Assembly: GCF_051846915.1 (NCBI RefSeq)
Contig: NZ_JBPYCR010000006.1
Location: 1 to 64,000, forward strand
DNA from: JBPYCR01 sp051846915
GTDB taxonomy: Bacteria; Bacillota; Bacilli; Bacillales; Amphibacillaceae
Length of the DNA stretch: 64,000 nt
Direction of reading: 5' to 3'
A program made the translations under genes and the position numbers. The notes below the pieces were generated by a model. That model had not been told where the DNA came from and did not search any database. It saw only the letters and a list, made by a program, of their open reading frames with translations. Below are positions 44,784-53,830 of this stretch, one piece after another; position 1 is the first letter of the stretch; each line of letters begins with the position of its first letter.

Positions 44784-44915
44784 ATGAACGAATTTGAAAA
44801 AGACCCACAATCTCAAGGTAATGATGTGGTCGATTCCATAAAAGGTTTTGGTTTCTCATTTCTTTTCTTTGTCTTCATGTTTGCAATTGGTGCAGTCATT
44901 AGTTATATGGGCTAA
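44784..44915 (+). CDS. yqzM: YqzM family small membrane protein
   Basis: A 43-residue protein of unknown function conserved in Bacillus between holA and comEC. The first 17 residues are polar (MNEFEKDPQSQGNDVVDS), followed by one membrane helix (FGFSFLFFVFMFAIGAVISYM). ATG lies 6 nt after AGGAGGG. It is on the plus strand and ends before a bidirectional terminator shared with comEC. Confidence 0.88.
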   Translation: MNEFEKDPQSQGNDVVDSIKGFGFSFLFFVFMFAIGAVISYMG

Positions 44916-44948
44916 TCTTAAAAATTCATTGATAATGTATATTGAAAC

Positions 44949-44988
44949 AAAAGGGGCTGTTAATCGTTAATTAAAACAGCCTCTTTTT
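44949..44988. terminator. Bidirectional terminator between yqzM and comEC
   Basis: AAAAGGGGCTGTT pairs with AACAGCCTCTTTT through one wobble, loop of about 13 nt, T run on the plus side and A/T on the minus side. Confidence 0.8.
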
Positions 44989-45020
44989 ATAGTGTAAGTG
45001 CTCCATATCATTAATTTATC

Positions 45021-47303
45021 TTATGGTAAATACGTACGGAATGTTCCAATGTTATTTCTGTAAAAAAACTGAACCGCACCATGTTTATCCGTTCGAAAAA
45101 TAGTTATATTACTGTCTTCCAGCGTCTGTATTACTTCATTTGTTGGGTGACCATACCGATTATTTTTCCCGACTGATATGAGCGCTGCTTGCGGCTTTAC
45201 CTTTTTTATGAAACTTGGATCTGTTGAGGTGTTACTCCCATGGTGACCTACTTTTAACACGTCAATAGTAAGTTGGTCGTAAAAAGTAATTATCTCCTGC
45301 TCGGTTTCCTTACCCGCATCACCGGTAAACAGCCAGTCAATCCCTTCAAACGATGTGTAAATGATGAGTGAGTTTTCATTACTTGACTCATTATCTTTTA
45401 ATGGGGATAAAAAATAAAAAGTTTGTCCAGAAATGGTGACATTCTCATTATAAGCAACGCGCTTTACAGCAACATTGTTCTTTTGCAGGTCCTGTATTTT
45501 ATCTTCATCCATTTCGTAAAATTCACTAATAAATATTTCCTTCACATCCATATCATTTACAATATACGACACACTTCCATCATGATCCAAATCCTCATGA
45601 CTCAAAAAAATAGCATCAATTTTATGTATACCTCTCGAATGTAAATATGCCTTTATTATTTGCTCATATACAGTTTTCGTCGGTTTGTAATCAGTAAATG
45701 AAAATTCAGCACCGGCATCAATTAAAAACACACCTTTTCGATATGGCAGCTCCACAATATATGCATCACCCTGTCCAATATCAAGCATAGTTACTATACC
45801 AGTCGGAGAAAAATAAGGACGGACGGCAAGCCAGACAATTAAAAAAACAACGGACCCACCATAATAAAAAGCATACTTCAGTCGTTTTAATTGCAAGTGG
45901 TTCATGCATAGAGCAAACAACAGCATGTAAAGTGCTCCAAATATAAATGGATATTTACCTATCATAAATGGATAGTATGCAGCTTCGTCTACTACTTCTA
46001 GAGCAAATAAAAATGTATCGTGAATCTGTATAAATAACGATTCAAAAAAATAAAAAGCGAAAGATGGGAATAGAGAAATAAATAAGAGGAAAAACAAATA
46101 TGGAATAACGAATAAGGTGAAATAAGGGACGACAAGTACATTTAATAAAATGGATAAGGGGTGGAATGCTGAGAAATAAGCAACTTGAAGCGGAAAAATG
46201 ATCATTTGCGAAACGAAACTAATTTGAAAAAGCTGAAATAATTTTGAGTCCGTATCTGCAATCCATTGCCTAGAAATAATCAAGCCAAAAGTGACCATAA
46301 ATGAAAATTGAAATCCTATATGATAGACGATGTACTTATCCGATAAAATGAATGTTAAAAACACAATGCTAACGATATCTCCTAGGCTGTGCCGGCTTTT
46401 TACCTTGTTTAATACGATGACCAACACAACCATCATACTTGCCCGCAAAATGGAAGGCTGGCTACCTGCCAACAAAGAATAAATTGGTAGAAATATTAAC
46501 ACAACCCATTGCGCTTTTTCCTTCGTCATTAAATTGAATTGAACGAGCGAAAAATACAAAAGCGCAACAATTATACCTATGTGCAAACCTGAAATTGCCA
46601 GTAAATGTGATAAACTCCAACGATTAAACAATTCCGTGACATAATCGCCCAAGTCAGTACGGTCACCAAACAACAATGCTTTTATCCATACAGATGTTTC
46701 AGGACTCGCAATTTCTTCTACATGTTCCATTAAGGCAGAACGTACCGTATATACATAATGAAGCACCGATGAACCAGAGCATACCATATGATCAATTTCT
46801 TCAATAATGAATTGCTGTATAATCCCTTGTTGCTTTAAATAAGTTTGATAATCGAATTGCCCTGGATTGGTTGCCGGTTCTGGACTAACTAACTCACCCC
46901 TGATCGTGCAAGTTGCACCGTGCTTAAGATCGTTTATTCCTTTTGAACTTTCTTCTTGTTCAAGAAAAATAACGGCAAGTAATTTTTGGTTTTGTTCACT
47001 TTTGAACGTAAAAGCTATTCGTTTCGCTGAAGTTGTTATGGAACTTTTAATTTTTCCGGTTAATACTTGTTCAGTAGAAGCATCACTTTCAGTGGGGGTG
47101 GTCGAATCGATCGAAGGTATATAGTAGGAGAAAAAAAGATAAATAATGAGCGAAAGTACAATCGGTATTATCCTTAACCGTTTTAAATAATATAAATAAA
47201 ACAGCCATAGCAGCAAAATAACTGCAAACCAGTTAGTCTGAAACCGTACGGTCAAAATGCTGCATACGACTGCAAATGCTGTAAAATGCCAATATCCTTT
47301 CAT
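45021..47303 (-). CDS. comEC: Competence protein ComEC (DNA uptake channel)
   Basis: Inner-membrane channel for transforming DNA. The first 480 residues hold about ten membrane segments, the DUF4131 and Competence domains, including ALLFGDRTDLGDYVTELF, LLAISGLHIGIIVALLYF and SQPSILRASMMV. A metallo-beta-lactamase-like domain follows (about 510-750) with MLDIGQGDAYIVELP, FLSHEDLDHDGSVSY, LFTGDAGKETEQEI and LKVGHHGSNTST. It is full length (760), so natural transformation genes look intact in this region. ATG follows GGTGAGG. Confidence 0.96.
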   Translation of the reverse strand: MKGYWHFTAFAVVCSILTVRFQTNWFAVILLLWLFYLYYLKRLRIIPIVLSLIIYLFFSYYIPSIDSTTPTESDASTEQVLTGKIKSSITTSAKRIAFTFKSEQNQKLLAVIFLEQEESSKGINDLKHGATCTIRGELVSPEPATNPGQFDYQTYLKQQGIIQQFIIEEIDHMVCSGSSVLHYVYTVRSALMEHVEEIASPETSVWIKALLFGDRTDLGDYVTELFNRWSLSHLLAISGLHIGIIVALLYFSLVQFNLMTKEKAQWVVLIFLPIYSLLAGSQPSILRASMMVVLVIVLNKVKSRHSLGDIVSIVFLTFILSDKYIVYHIGFQFSFMVTFGLIISRQWIADTDSKLFQLFQISFVSQMIIFPLQVAYFSAFHPLSILLNVLVVPYFTLFVIPYLFFLLFISLFPSFAFYFFESLFIQIHDTFLFALEVVDEAAYYPFMIGKYPFIFGALYMLLFALCMNHLQLKRLKYAFYYGGSVVFLIVWLAVRPYFSPTGIVTMLDIGQGDAYIVELPYRKGVFLIDAGAEFSFTDYKPTKTVYEQIIKAYLHSRGIHKIDAIFLSHEDLDHDGSVSYIVNDMDVKEIFISEFYEMDEDKIQDLQKNNVAVKRVAYNENVTISGQTFYFLSPLKDNESSNENSLIIYTSFEGIDWLFTGDAGKETEQEIITFYDQLTIDVLKVGHHGSNTSTDPSFIKKVKPQAALISVGKNNRYGHPTNEVIQTLEDSNITIFRTDKHGAVQFFYRNNIGTFRTYLP

Positions 47304-47346
47304 GTATGTGCCTCACCTATCTTCAAAGTTCTTAAATGCAGGATTT

Positions 47347-47799
47347 TTATAAGTTCGTGGCAATGTGCACATCTTCTAGTTCCACTTTTTGTGTATGTAT
47401 ACCTGCTTCTTTAAATAAATCTATTGCATAATCATGATTACGGTAGTCGACTGCATAAAAAACGTTAGAAACACCACTTTGTATAATCATTTTGCAACAT
47501 TGAAGGCAAGGATAGTGTGTCACATATATATCTGTTTTTTCTGTAGAAACGCCAAATCGTGCACATTGCAATAAAGCATTTGCCTCTGCATGTACTGTTC
47601 TGACGCAGTGTCCATCGACCATGTAACATCCGTGGTCAATACAATGTGTGCCATCGGAAACACTTCCATTGTACCCACTCGCAATGATTCGATTGTCACG
47701 CACAATAATAGCGCCGACATTCAATCGTGTACACGTGCTTCGCAAAGCAGCAAGATAACTTTGTGCCATAAAATATTGTCCCCAAGAGATTCGTTCCAT
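47347..47799 (-). CDS. comEB: dCMP deaminase ComEB
   Basis: Zinc-dependent deoxycytidylate deaminase; despite the name it is mainly a nucleotide enzyme. The HAEANALLQ motif and PCLQCCKMII (zinc ligands Cys, Cys) are intact, along with the N-terminal GAIIVRDNRIIASGYNG. Length 150. ATG at 47799 follows AAAGGAG. It lies between comEA and comEC with gaps of about 45-60 nt, so one comE transcript is likely. Confidence 0.95.
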   Translation of the reverse strand: MERISWGQYFMAQSYLAALRSTCTRLNVGAIIVRDNRIIASGYNGSVSDGTHCIDHGCYMVDGHCVRTVHAEANALLQCARFGVSTEKTDIYVTHYPCLQCCKMIIQSGVSNVFYAVDYRNHDYAIDLFKEAGIHTQKVELEDVHIATNL

Positions 47800-47859
47800 C
47801 GGATATGCTCCTTTGTCTTTTTAATCAGTGTATAGATATTCCGTATGTTTCGTCAATAC

Positions 47860-48456
47860 CTATGGAATTTCGATGTCATCACGTATGTTTTCTAATGTTT
47901 TTTCTCCAATACCGGAAACCTCGAGTAAATCTTCCTCAGAGCTAAATAAACCTTGTTCTTCACGATGTTTTATAATTGCCTGTGCTTTAGCTTGTCCAAT
48001 TCCATTTAATGTTACAATATCCGCTTCTGACGCGATATTAATTTTCACTTTTTTATCCTGTTCATTAAACACGCTTGTAGCGCCATGATTTTCACCTTCT
48101 TTGTTTACAAATATAACCATTTCATCTTGAACTTTCTGAGCAAGATTTACACTTGTTTCATCTGCATTTGAAGTAAACCCGTCAGCAAGTTTAATGGCAT
48201 CATTCACCCGATCACCTGAACGAAGCTCATATACCCCTGGTTGTTCAACTTCACCTTTTATATCGACGAGAATAACATGATCTGTATCGACCGCCGTTTC
48301 AAGTTCTACTATTTGTTTTTCATCAGAAAAAATGATATCTGCTTGATCGTCTCTGTCCTGAATATCTGTTTTTTTGTCATTTGTAATAAAAAAGATAATT
48401 CCGATAACGATGGCACCGATAATGAGAACCGCATACTTCTTAATTGCTTCAAACAC
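47860..48456 (-). CDS. comEA: Competence DNA receptor ComEA
   Basis: Membrane-anchored receptor for exogenous DNA. One N-terminal membrane helix (about 7-25) is followed by an acidic linker, a SLBB-like domain (VDIKGEVEQPGVYELRSGDRV) and a C-terminal helix-hairpin-helix pair (VKINIASEADIVTLNGIGQAKAQAI, LLEVSGIGEKTLENI). Length 198. GTG at 48456 follows GGGAGTGA. The comER gene that lies upstream in B. subtilis is not present in the 156-bp gap. Confidence 0.95.
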   Translation of the reverse strand: MFEAIKKYAVLIIGAIVIGIIFFITNDKKTDIQDRDDQADIIFSDEKQIVELETAVDTDHVILVDIKGEVEQPGVYELRSGDRVNDAIKLADGFTSNADETSVNLAQKVQDEMVIFVNKEGENHGATSVFNEQDKKVKINIASEADIVTLNGIGQAKAQAIIKHREEQGLFSSEEDLLEVSGIGEKTLENIRDDIEIP

Positions 48457-48591
48457 GGTATAGTATCACTCCCTTTCTATTTTATGATTAATCTCGAATC
48501 GGAAAAATCAGACATGAAGTGTCGTTTTGAGGGTTTAAAGAAGGGCTATAACCTTACTTCCATACTGATTGCTACTAATCCTGCCTATGAG

Positions 48592-48628
48592 AAAAAGATC
48601 GGGAAAATCGAATTATCCCAATCTTTTT
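48592..48628 (-). terminator. Terminator overlapping the end of yqeM
   Basis: AAAAAGATCGGG pairs with CCCAATCTTTTT through one mismatch, loop of about 13 nt, and a T tract follows on the minus strand. It starts inside the last codons of yqeM and separates it from comEA. Confidence 0.78.
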
Positions 48629-49365
48629 TCAGCTGAAAAGAAAATTCTTTCTGTTTGATCCTCTTGTTGTTTCGATTTCACTGCAAAATCTCTATAAAAA
48701 TTAATATTTGTAAATCCGCTTTCCTCTAATAATTGTATATAAAATGAAATAGGATAGGTTTTTTGATGGTGTATTTCGTCGAACCGTTCATATACTCCAT
48801 TCACTTTACGAAAAAAAGTTAATTCATGGAACATTTCACCCGGTTCCTCACCTTCCAAACAAAACCATATATAGCTTACTTCTTCCTCTACATCCGCAAA
48901 TGTACTTCCTATGTAATAATTTTCAATATATTCCAAGTCGTGCACATCAAATATAAATAAGCCACCTGGCTTCAGTGAATGATTAATATGAAGAAAAGTT
49001 TTTCGTAACTCTGCTTCCGACGTTACATAATTGATTACATCACAATAGCTTACAGCAGCATCCAAATTGGAAAGCCCCTGTAAATCACGTAAATCCTGCA
49101 TTATCCAGTCAATGGAAACGTTGTTAACACTTGCTTTTTGCTCCGCATACGTCAACATATCACCGGAGGCATCAATGCCTGTCATTTTAAAGCCTTCTTT
49201 TGCAAGTGCGGTTGTGATAGACCCTGTACCGCAACCGAGATCTGCAATGGTTTGCACTTTTTTACCGGACTTTTCTATGATTTCTTTTGTAAATGTAGTC
49301 CAACGACTGTAAGGGACATGAGCCATTAATTGGTCATAGAGGGACGCCATCTCATGATAAGTCAT
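48613..49365 (-). CDS. yqeM: SAM-dependent methyltransferase YqeM
   Basis: Class I methyltransferase of unknown substrate, conserved after rsfS in Bacillus. The N-terminus is ASLYDQLMAHVPYSRW; the SAM motif is IADLGCGTGSITTALA, followed by GIDASGDML and VSYCDVINYV. Length 250. Its ATG overlaps the end of rsfS by 14 nt. A terminator overlaps its stop, so it is the last gene of the yqeG-yqeM operon. Confidence 0.88.
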   Translation of the reverse strand: MTYHEMASLYDQLMAHVPYSRWTTFTKEIIEKSGKKVQTIADLGCGTGSITTALAKEGFKMTGIDASGDMLTYAEQKASVNNVSIDWIMQDLRDLQGLSNLDAAVSYCDVINYVTSEAELRKTFLHINHSLKPGGLFIFDVHDLEYIENYYIGSTFADVEEEVSYIWFCLEGEEPGEMFHELTFFRKVNGVYERFDEIHHQKTYPISFYIQLLEESGFTNINFYRDFAVKSKQQEDQTERIFFSAEKRLG

Positions 49366-49729
49366 TTCGTAATCTCTGGTCCCCGTGTATATTCAGTTCA
49401 ACGCGTGCTGCATCTCCCCATAGCCGTTCCAAGTTGTAGTAATGACGTTCCTCTTTATGGAAAATGTGACAAACAATATCTCCCGTATCAACTAGAACCC
49501 ACCGTGCCTGCTCAAACCCTTCCAGACGATACACACGGATGTCCTCTTTTTCTAATGCATTCTGAACAGACCTTGCAATTGCCTGTACCTGGCGTTCATT
49601 ATTCCCGTGACAGATAACAAAATAATCCGCTATTGAAGATAACTCTTCCATATTTAAGGCAACAATGTTTTCTGCTTTACGATCATCACTCGCTTCAGCA
49701 ATTAGTTGTACAATATCAGTTATTTCCAT
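49352..49729 (-). CDS. rsfS: Ribosomal silencing factor RsfS
   Basis: Binds L14 and blocks subunit joining in starvation. The fold shows AEASDDRKAENIVALNMEE, SIADYFVICHGNNERQVQAIA, EGFEQARWVLVDTGDIVCHIF and HKEERHYYNLERLWGDA. Length 125, typical. ATG follows GGGAG with about 11-nt spacing. It lies 3 nt after yqeK and overlaps yqeM. Confidence 0.95.
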   Translation of the reverse strand: MEITDIVQLIAEASDDRKAENIVALNMEELSSIADYFVICHGNNERQVQAIARSVQNALEKEDIRVYRLEGFEQARWVLVDTGDIVCHIFHKEERHYYNLERLWGDAARVELNIHGDQRLRNDLS

Positions 49730-49732
49730 GTA

Positions 49733-50302
49733 TTACATTTCTCCCATCTTTTTCGTTAAATCATTATATGCATAAAATGTATCCGGATAAATAGTTGCTT
49801 TGTTTTTGAACAAAAATTCAATCGTATTCCGAACAACAAGCCAGGCCGAATATCGTAAATCTTTTAAAGCTGCCTCCCGAACTTCTTCTACTCCGGGAAA
49901 ATGTCTTCCCGGCTCAATATAATCAGCTACAAATAATACGAGTTCTAAATTGCTCATATGTGCCCTGCCTGTTGTATGGTAGCGAATAGCATTTAAAATA
50001 TCTTCATCCTCAATATTAAAATTGTGCTGTATTAAGTGTGCAGCAATTGGACCATGCCATAATTCCTTATGGTAATCCAATAAGCGAATGGGCAGATGAT
50101 TCTCTTTTATGTAATTTTTTAATGTAGTCGTTTCCCAACATTTCGCATAGTCATGAAAAAGGGCAGCGAGTTCTACTTTATGTGCGCATGCATCATAAAT
50201 ATGAGCCAACTCATTCGCGGTTCTTGCTACCCGAAGCGTATGATTAAATCGTTCATTTGTCATTTGAGGTTTTATACGTGAAATAATATCAGCTTTCTTC
50301 AT
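49733..50302 (-). CDS. yqeK: HD-domain hydrolase YqeK (Ap4A hydrolase type)
   Basis: Iron/metal-dependent HD hydrolase; family members cut diadenosine tetraphosphate. The HD motif is ALFHDYAKCW, with NHTLRVARTANELA upstream and IRYHTTGRAHMSNLELVLFVADYIEP downstream. Length 189. ATG overlaps the end of nadD by 14 nt and follows GAGAGG. The nadD-yqeK-rsfS order is standard. Confidence 0.94.
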   Translation of the reverse strand: MKKADIISRIKPQMTNERFNHTLRVARTANELAHIYDACAHKVELAALFHDYAKCWETTTLKNYIKENHLPIRLLDYHKELWHGPIAAHLIQHNFNIEDEDILNAIRYHTTGRAHMSNLELVLFVADYIEPGRHFPGVEEVREAALKDLRYSAWLVVRNTIEFLFKNKATIYPDTFYAYNDLTKKMGEM

Positions 50303-50855
50303 ATAATCGCCTCTCTTTTATGTAAGTATTCACGCGTTCGGGTATTAAGTAAGTGACCGTTTGGTTGTTGCGCAACCTCTCTCTAATGAAAGATGAGGAT
50401 ATATCAAAAACTGGTATATCCACTTCAAGTAATGGGTAACTTGTCTCCACTTGAAAACCTGGGCGCTCAACTCCTACAAAATTCATCAATTTAACTAGTT
50501 CATCCACATGTTTCCACTTTGGTAAATATTCAACCATATCTGCTCCGATAATAAAATAAAAAGTGTAACCCGGATACTCCTCTTTTAATTCTTTTATCGT
50601 ATCGACCGTATAAGATATTCCAGATCGATCAATTTCCAATGTGTTTAACTTAAAATGGTCATTTCCCTGTATTGCTAATTGTAGCATGTTAATACGATGG
50701 TTCGCATCTATCATTGCTTTGTTTTTATGAGGTGGATCATAGGATGGTATGAACCAGATTTCATCTAATTGGAGCGCATTCTTTACTTCTTCTGCAATGA
50801 TTAAATGGCCCATGTGCGGAGGATCAAAAGTTCCACCCAAAATGCCTATCTGCAT
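50289..50855 (-). CDS. nadD: Nicotinate-nucleotide adenylyltransferase NadD
   Basis: NAD synthesis enzyme converting nicotinate mononucleotide to deamido-NAD. GGTFDPPHMGHLI is the nucleotide-binding start, FIIGADMVEYLPKW follows, and SSSFIRERLR is the C-terminal ISSTxIR-like motif. The ATG at 50855 gives 188 residues, with GGGGGG 6 nt upstream; a second ATG is one codon earlier. The longer start at 50948 is not used. Confidence 0.95.
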   Translation of the reverse strand: MQIGILGGTFDPPHMGHLIIAEEVKNALQLDEIWFIPSYDPPHKNKAMIDANHRINMLQLAIQGNDHFKLNTLEIDRSGISYTVDTIKELKEEYPGYTFYFIIGADMVEYLPKWKHVDELVKLMNFVGVERPGFQVETSYPLLEVDIPVFDISSSFIRERLRNNQTVTYLIPERVNTYIKERRLYEES

Positions 50856-50883
50856 CATTGTCCCCCCTTTGTTCCAATATGAT

Positions 50884-51180
50884 TTAGTTTGGAAGTTCCA
50901 GTTGCTTATTTTCTTGTGACTCTTTGTATAATACAACGTTGTTACCAATGATTTGAACTATTTCCGCTCCTGTACCTTCCGCCAAGCTATCTGCTACTTC
51001 ATCCTTATCTTCCAGACAGTTCTGTAAAATGCTAACTTTAATCAGCTCACGTTTTTCCAGTGCTTCTTCTATTTGCTTAATCATGTTATCATTTACCCCT
51101 GTTTTACCAACTTGAAAAATTGGCTTTAATGTATTTGCTTTAGACCTTAAGAACCTTTTTTGCTTTCCTGTCAAAGCCAT
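50884..51180 (-). CDS. yqeI: YhbY/CRS1 RNA-binding protein (YqeI)
   Basis: Small ribosome-associated RNA-binding protein. It has TGKQKRFLRSKANTLKPIFQVGKTG, ALEKRELIKVSI and GAEIVQIIGNNVVLYKES. Length 98. ATG directly follows the aroE stop, with GGAG overlapping the end of aroE. Confidence 0.94.
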   Translation of the reverse strand: MALTGKQKRFLRSKANTLKPIFQVGKTGVNDNMIKQIEEALEKRELIKVSILQNCLEDKDEVADSLAEGTGAEIVQIIGNNVVLYKESQENKQLELPN

Positions 51181-52032
51181 TCACTCATCTCCTTGCAATA
51201 TGTTTATTAATTCTTCATCCATTGTTCCTGTTTCTGCCTTCGTTCCAGTCCATATTTCAAATGCCGCCTGTGCCTGAAATAACAGCATTGTATGTCCATA
51301 ATGGATAGATGCATCATGCTCTTGAGCTTGTTTCAGAAATTCCGTCTGTAATGGTTGATATACAATGTCACTGACAATACTGCCAGTTTTCAAATTGTTA
51401 AGTTGAATAATGGACTTATCCGAATGTGGTTTCATTCCGACAGAAGTTGTTTGAATAATAACATCATACTTGCTTAACATATTTTCTGCTTCTTTAAGTG
51501 TAAGGATACATGTATTAATCTTACCATTATTCAACTGCTTTATATTTTCAGCCGATTCCTTCGTTCGGTTTGCAATGTCTATCTGGCTAAATCCTGCTTT
51601 AATTAAGGCATAATAAATCCCCCGTGCCGCTCCACCTGCTCCAACCAATAATACATTTGCAGTTTTGTCTGTAAACAGCTGTGGAAAATTACTTTCCAAC
51701 GACCGGACATACCCATCTCCATCTGTATTGTATCCGATCCAAGCTCCATTCTCCTTGACGACTGTATTGACAGCACCCATTAATTTGGCATTTTCGTCAA
51801 CTTTGTCCAAATAAGGAATAATTTTTTCTTTATATGGAACCGTTACATTAAAACCATTTATTCCCTCTTCTCGCATTTGTTCCAGTTCTTCCGAAAAAGA
51901 TGCATTTGGCTCTATTTCCATAATACGATAAGAACCAGACAGTTTTGCAATTTTGAAAAACTGTTCATGAATCCATGGAGACAAAGAATGTTGAATGGGA
52001 TACCCGATTAAACCTAATTTATAGTGCATCAT
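51181..52032 (-). CDS. aroE: Shikimate dehydrogenase
   Basis: NADPH-dependent reduction of 3-dehydroshikimate in aromatic amino-acid synthesis. N-terminal GYPIQHSLSPWIH, catalytic Lys in NVTVPYKEKI, and the Rossmann GAGGAARGIYYALI with NRTKESA are present. Length 283. ATG at 52032 or 52029 follows AAAGGAG. The gap upstream to yqeH is filled by a repeat copy, so transcription from yqeH may be altered. Confidence 0.96.
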   Translation of the reverse strand: MMHYKLGLIGYPIQHSLSPWIHEQFFKIAKLSGSYRIMEIEPNASFSEELEQMREEGINGFNVTVPYKEKIIPYLDKVDENAKLMGAVNTVVKENGAWIGYNTDGDGYVRSLESNFPQLFTDKTANVLLVGAGGAARGIYYALIKAGFSQIDIANRTKESAENIKQLNNGKINTCILTLKEAENMLSKYDVIIQTTSVGMKPHSDKSIIQLNNLKTGSIVSDIVYQPLQTEFLKQAQEHDASIHYGHTMLLFQAQAAFEIWTGTKAETGTMDEELINILQGDE

Positions 52033-52072
52033 TTCATCTCCTTTTAGAGGTTTGATCTTCATTGCTTGCGAA

Positions 52073-52200
52073 GGGGAAACTTCTACTAAAACCGCCTACG
52101 TCCTTTAGCCAACGTAGAAGTCAGTACCTCCTGTACAATCCCGGTACTCAAAGCATCGCCGCCTTGAATATCTTCGCGCTTTTTATCCTCCTTTTGAACA
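52073..52200. repeat. Dispersed repeat (copy 2), filling the yqeH-aroE gap
   Basis: Shares with the copy at 42649-42898 the ordered blocks ACTTCTACTAA, GTAGAAGTCAGT, CCCGGTA then CTCAAA, CTTGAAT and CGCGCTTTTTATCC. The right edge is CCTTTTGAACA, whose complement TGTTCAAAAGG matches the left end of copy 1. The ACTTCTAC and GTAGAAGT blocks are themselves inverted. Copy 2 lacks the left half. Confidence 0.75.
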
Positions 52201-52207
52201 CGCATTT

Positions 52208-53311
52208 TTACATAAATGATTTTCTTAATGAAACTGAAACGCCTTTCGGACTATATACACGAATCGTTGCATTGCCCTTTTTTATACTGATCCACCCTAA
52301 TCCCGGAAATACTACGTCGATGTTGTCTTCTTTTATTTTATACGTACTTTCTTCCATGTCTGGTAATAACTTCAATGTTTCCTTCGAAGGCGGAGAAAGT
52401 AATTCGCCAACCTGTTTTTCGAATAAATTATTCGCATTTTCCAGCTTTGTACGATGAATGGGAATACGGTTTGAGAAATAGCATACAAATGATTGTTTCT
52501 CTCCTTTTATAAATTCAAACCTAGCTAACCCGCCAAAAAATAGCGTTTGGCCACTGTCCAGCTGATACGTTCGTGACTTAATTTCATTTTTTGGTGTGAT
52601 AAGCTTTAAATCATGATCCGACACGTAATGTGCCATTTGCCTTTTATTAACAATGCCTGGTGTATCTATAAGAGATGTTGTCCTGTCCAATGGAATTTTA
52701 ATAAATCCTAAAGTCGTCCCCGGAAAATAGGAGGTCGTAATCACATCTTTTTCTCCGGTAGATCGTTTAATCAATCGATTAATAAAAGTTGATTTACCTG
52801 CATTGGTTACACCAACAACGTAAACATCTTTCTTGTTTCGATATGCTTCTATTTGAAATGCCAATTCTTCTAAACCGTGCCCTTTTTCTGCAGAAATTAA
52901 ATATACATCCGCCACATCTAGCCCAGCATCTTTAGCTAATGATCGGATCCAATGAACGAGCTTACGTTTGTTAGTTGACTTTGGAAGTAGGTCCATTTTG
53001 TTTCCAACTAATAAAATAGGATTATTGCCTGTTATCCGCGGCAAACTTTTAAGTAAACTTCCTTCTGTATCAAAGATATCAATAATATGTATAATAAGTC
53101 CTTCTTTATCACGAATGTGACTGACCATACTCAGAAAATCGTCGTCTGTCATTTCCACTTCCTGTACCTCATTGTAATGTTTTAACCGAAAACAACGTTG
53201 ACATAATATATTTTCACTTTTTGATGATGTTTTTGGCATGTATCCGACTGCATCCGGGTTGTCCGTCTGAATCGCTGCGCCACATCCTTGACAATAAATG
53301 GTATAGTCCAC
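52208..53311 (-). CDS. yqeH: Circularly permuted GTPase YqeH
   Basis: Ribosome assembly GTPase needed for 30S biogenesis. A zinc finger (CQGCGAAIQTDNP, CQRCFRLKHY) is followed by the permuted G-motif order: G4 NKMDLLP, G5 SAEKGHGL, G1 GVTNAGKSTFIN, G2 area TTSYFPGTTLG and G3 DTPG. 367 residues; GTG at 53311 follows GGGAGG. It begins 3 nt after yqeG. Confidence 0.96.
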   Translation of the reverse strand: MDYTIYCQGCGAAIQTDNPDAVGYMPKTSSKSENILCQRCFRLKHYNEVQEVEMTDDDFLSMVSHIRDKEGLIIHIIDIFDTEGSLLKSLPRITGNNPILLVGNKMDLLPKSTNKRKLVHWIRSLAKDAGLDVADVYLISAEKGHGLEELAFQIEAYRNKKDVYVVGVTNAGKSTFINRLIKRSTGEKDVITTSYFPGTTLGFIKIPLDRTTSLIDTPGIVNKRQMAHYVSDHDLKLITPKNEIKSRTYQLDSGQTLFFGGLARFEFIKGEKQSFVCYFSNRIPIHRTKLENANNLFEKQVGELLSPPSKETLKLLPDMEESTYKIKEDNIDVVFPGLGWISIKKGNATIRVYSPKGVSVSLRKSFM

Positions 53312-53314
53312 TTG

Positions 53315-53830
53315 CTATTCCTCCCAGCTTATTTTACCCTTTTTGCGCATATAGGTTAATACTCTTCTTTCAATTTTCCTATTAAATCGTGTTATTTTTG
53401 CGTCTGTTTCTACGATTGGCACAACTAATATAGTATAAAATCCTGCAAAATTACCACCTAGAACATCGGTTAATAGTTGGTCTCCAATAACTACAACTTC
53501 TTCTTTTTTTAATCCCATCTGTTTGGCACCTTTTTTGAATGCTTTCGATAATGGTTTCTTGGCATCAAATACAAATGGTGTATGCAGTGGTTCGGAAAAG
53601 AGCGTGACGCGCTCTTCTTTATTATTTGATATAATCGTAACTTTAATATCGTGCTCCCTCATTAACTCCAACCATCTGATTACTTCTTGTGTCGCATTCG
53701 CAACATCCCAAGCGACCAACGTATTGTCCAAGTCTGTAATAACTCCTTTAATTCCTAACAACTTTAAGTAATCCGGCTGAATATCAAATATACTTTTCAC
53801 ATGTTCGTTCGGCAAAAATAACTTTAGCAA
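53315..53830 (-). CDS. yqeG: HAD superfamily phosphatase YqeG (IIIA type)
   Basis: Predicted phosphatase of unknown substrate (171 residues), paired with yqeH in Bacillus. HAD motif I is VITDLDNTLVAWD, motif II region IISNNKEERVTLF, motif III KKPLSKAFKKG and motif IV VVIGDQLLTDVLGG. The TTG at 53830 lies about 4 nt after GGATGTGA. It is the first gene of the yqeG-yqeM operon. Confidence 0.92.
   Translation of the reverse strand: MLKLFLPNEHVKSIFDIQPDYLKLLGIKGVITDLDNTLVAWDVANATQEVIRWLELMREHDIKVTIISNNKEERVTLFSEPLHTPFVFDAKKPLSKAFKKGAKQMGLKKEEVVVIGDQLLTDVLGGNFAGFYTILVVPIVETDAKITRFNRKIERRVLTYMRKKGKISWEE

Noticed and set aside
48241..48636. 131-codon plus-strand frame across comEA and yqeM ends
   Set aside because: It overlaps two real genes and a terminator, and has no protein pattern.
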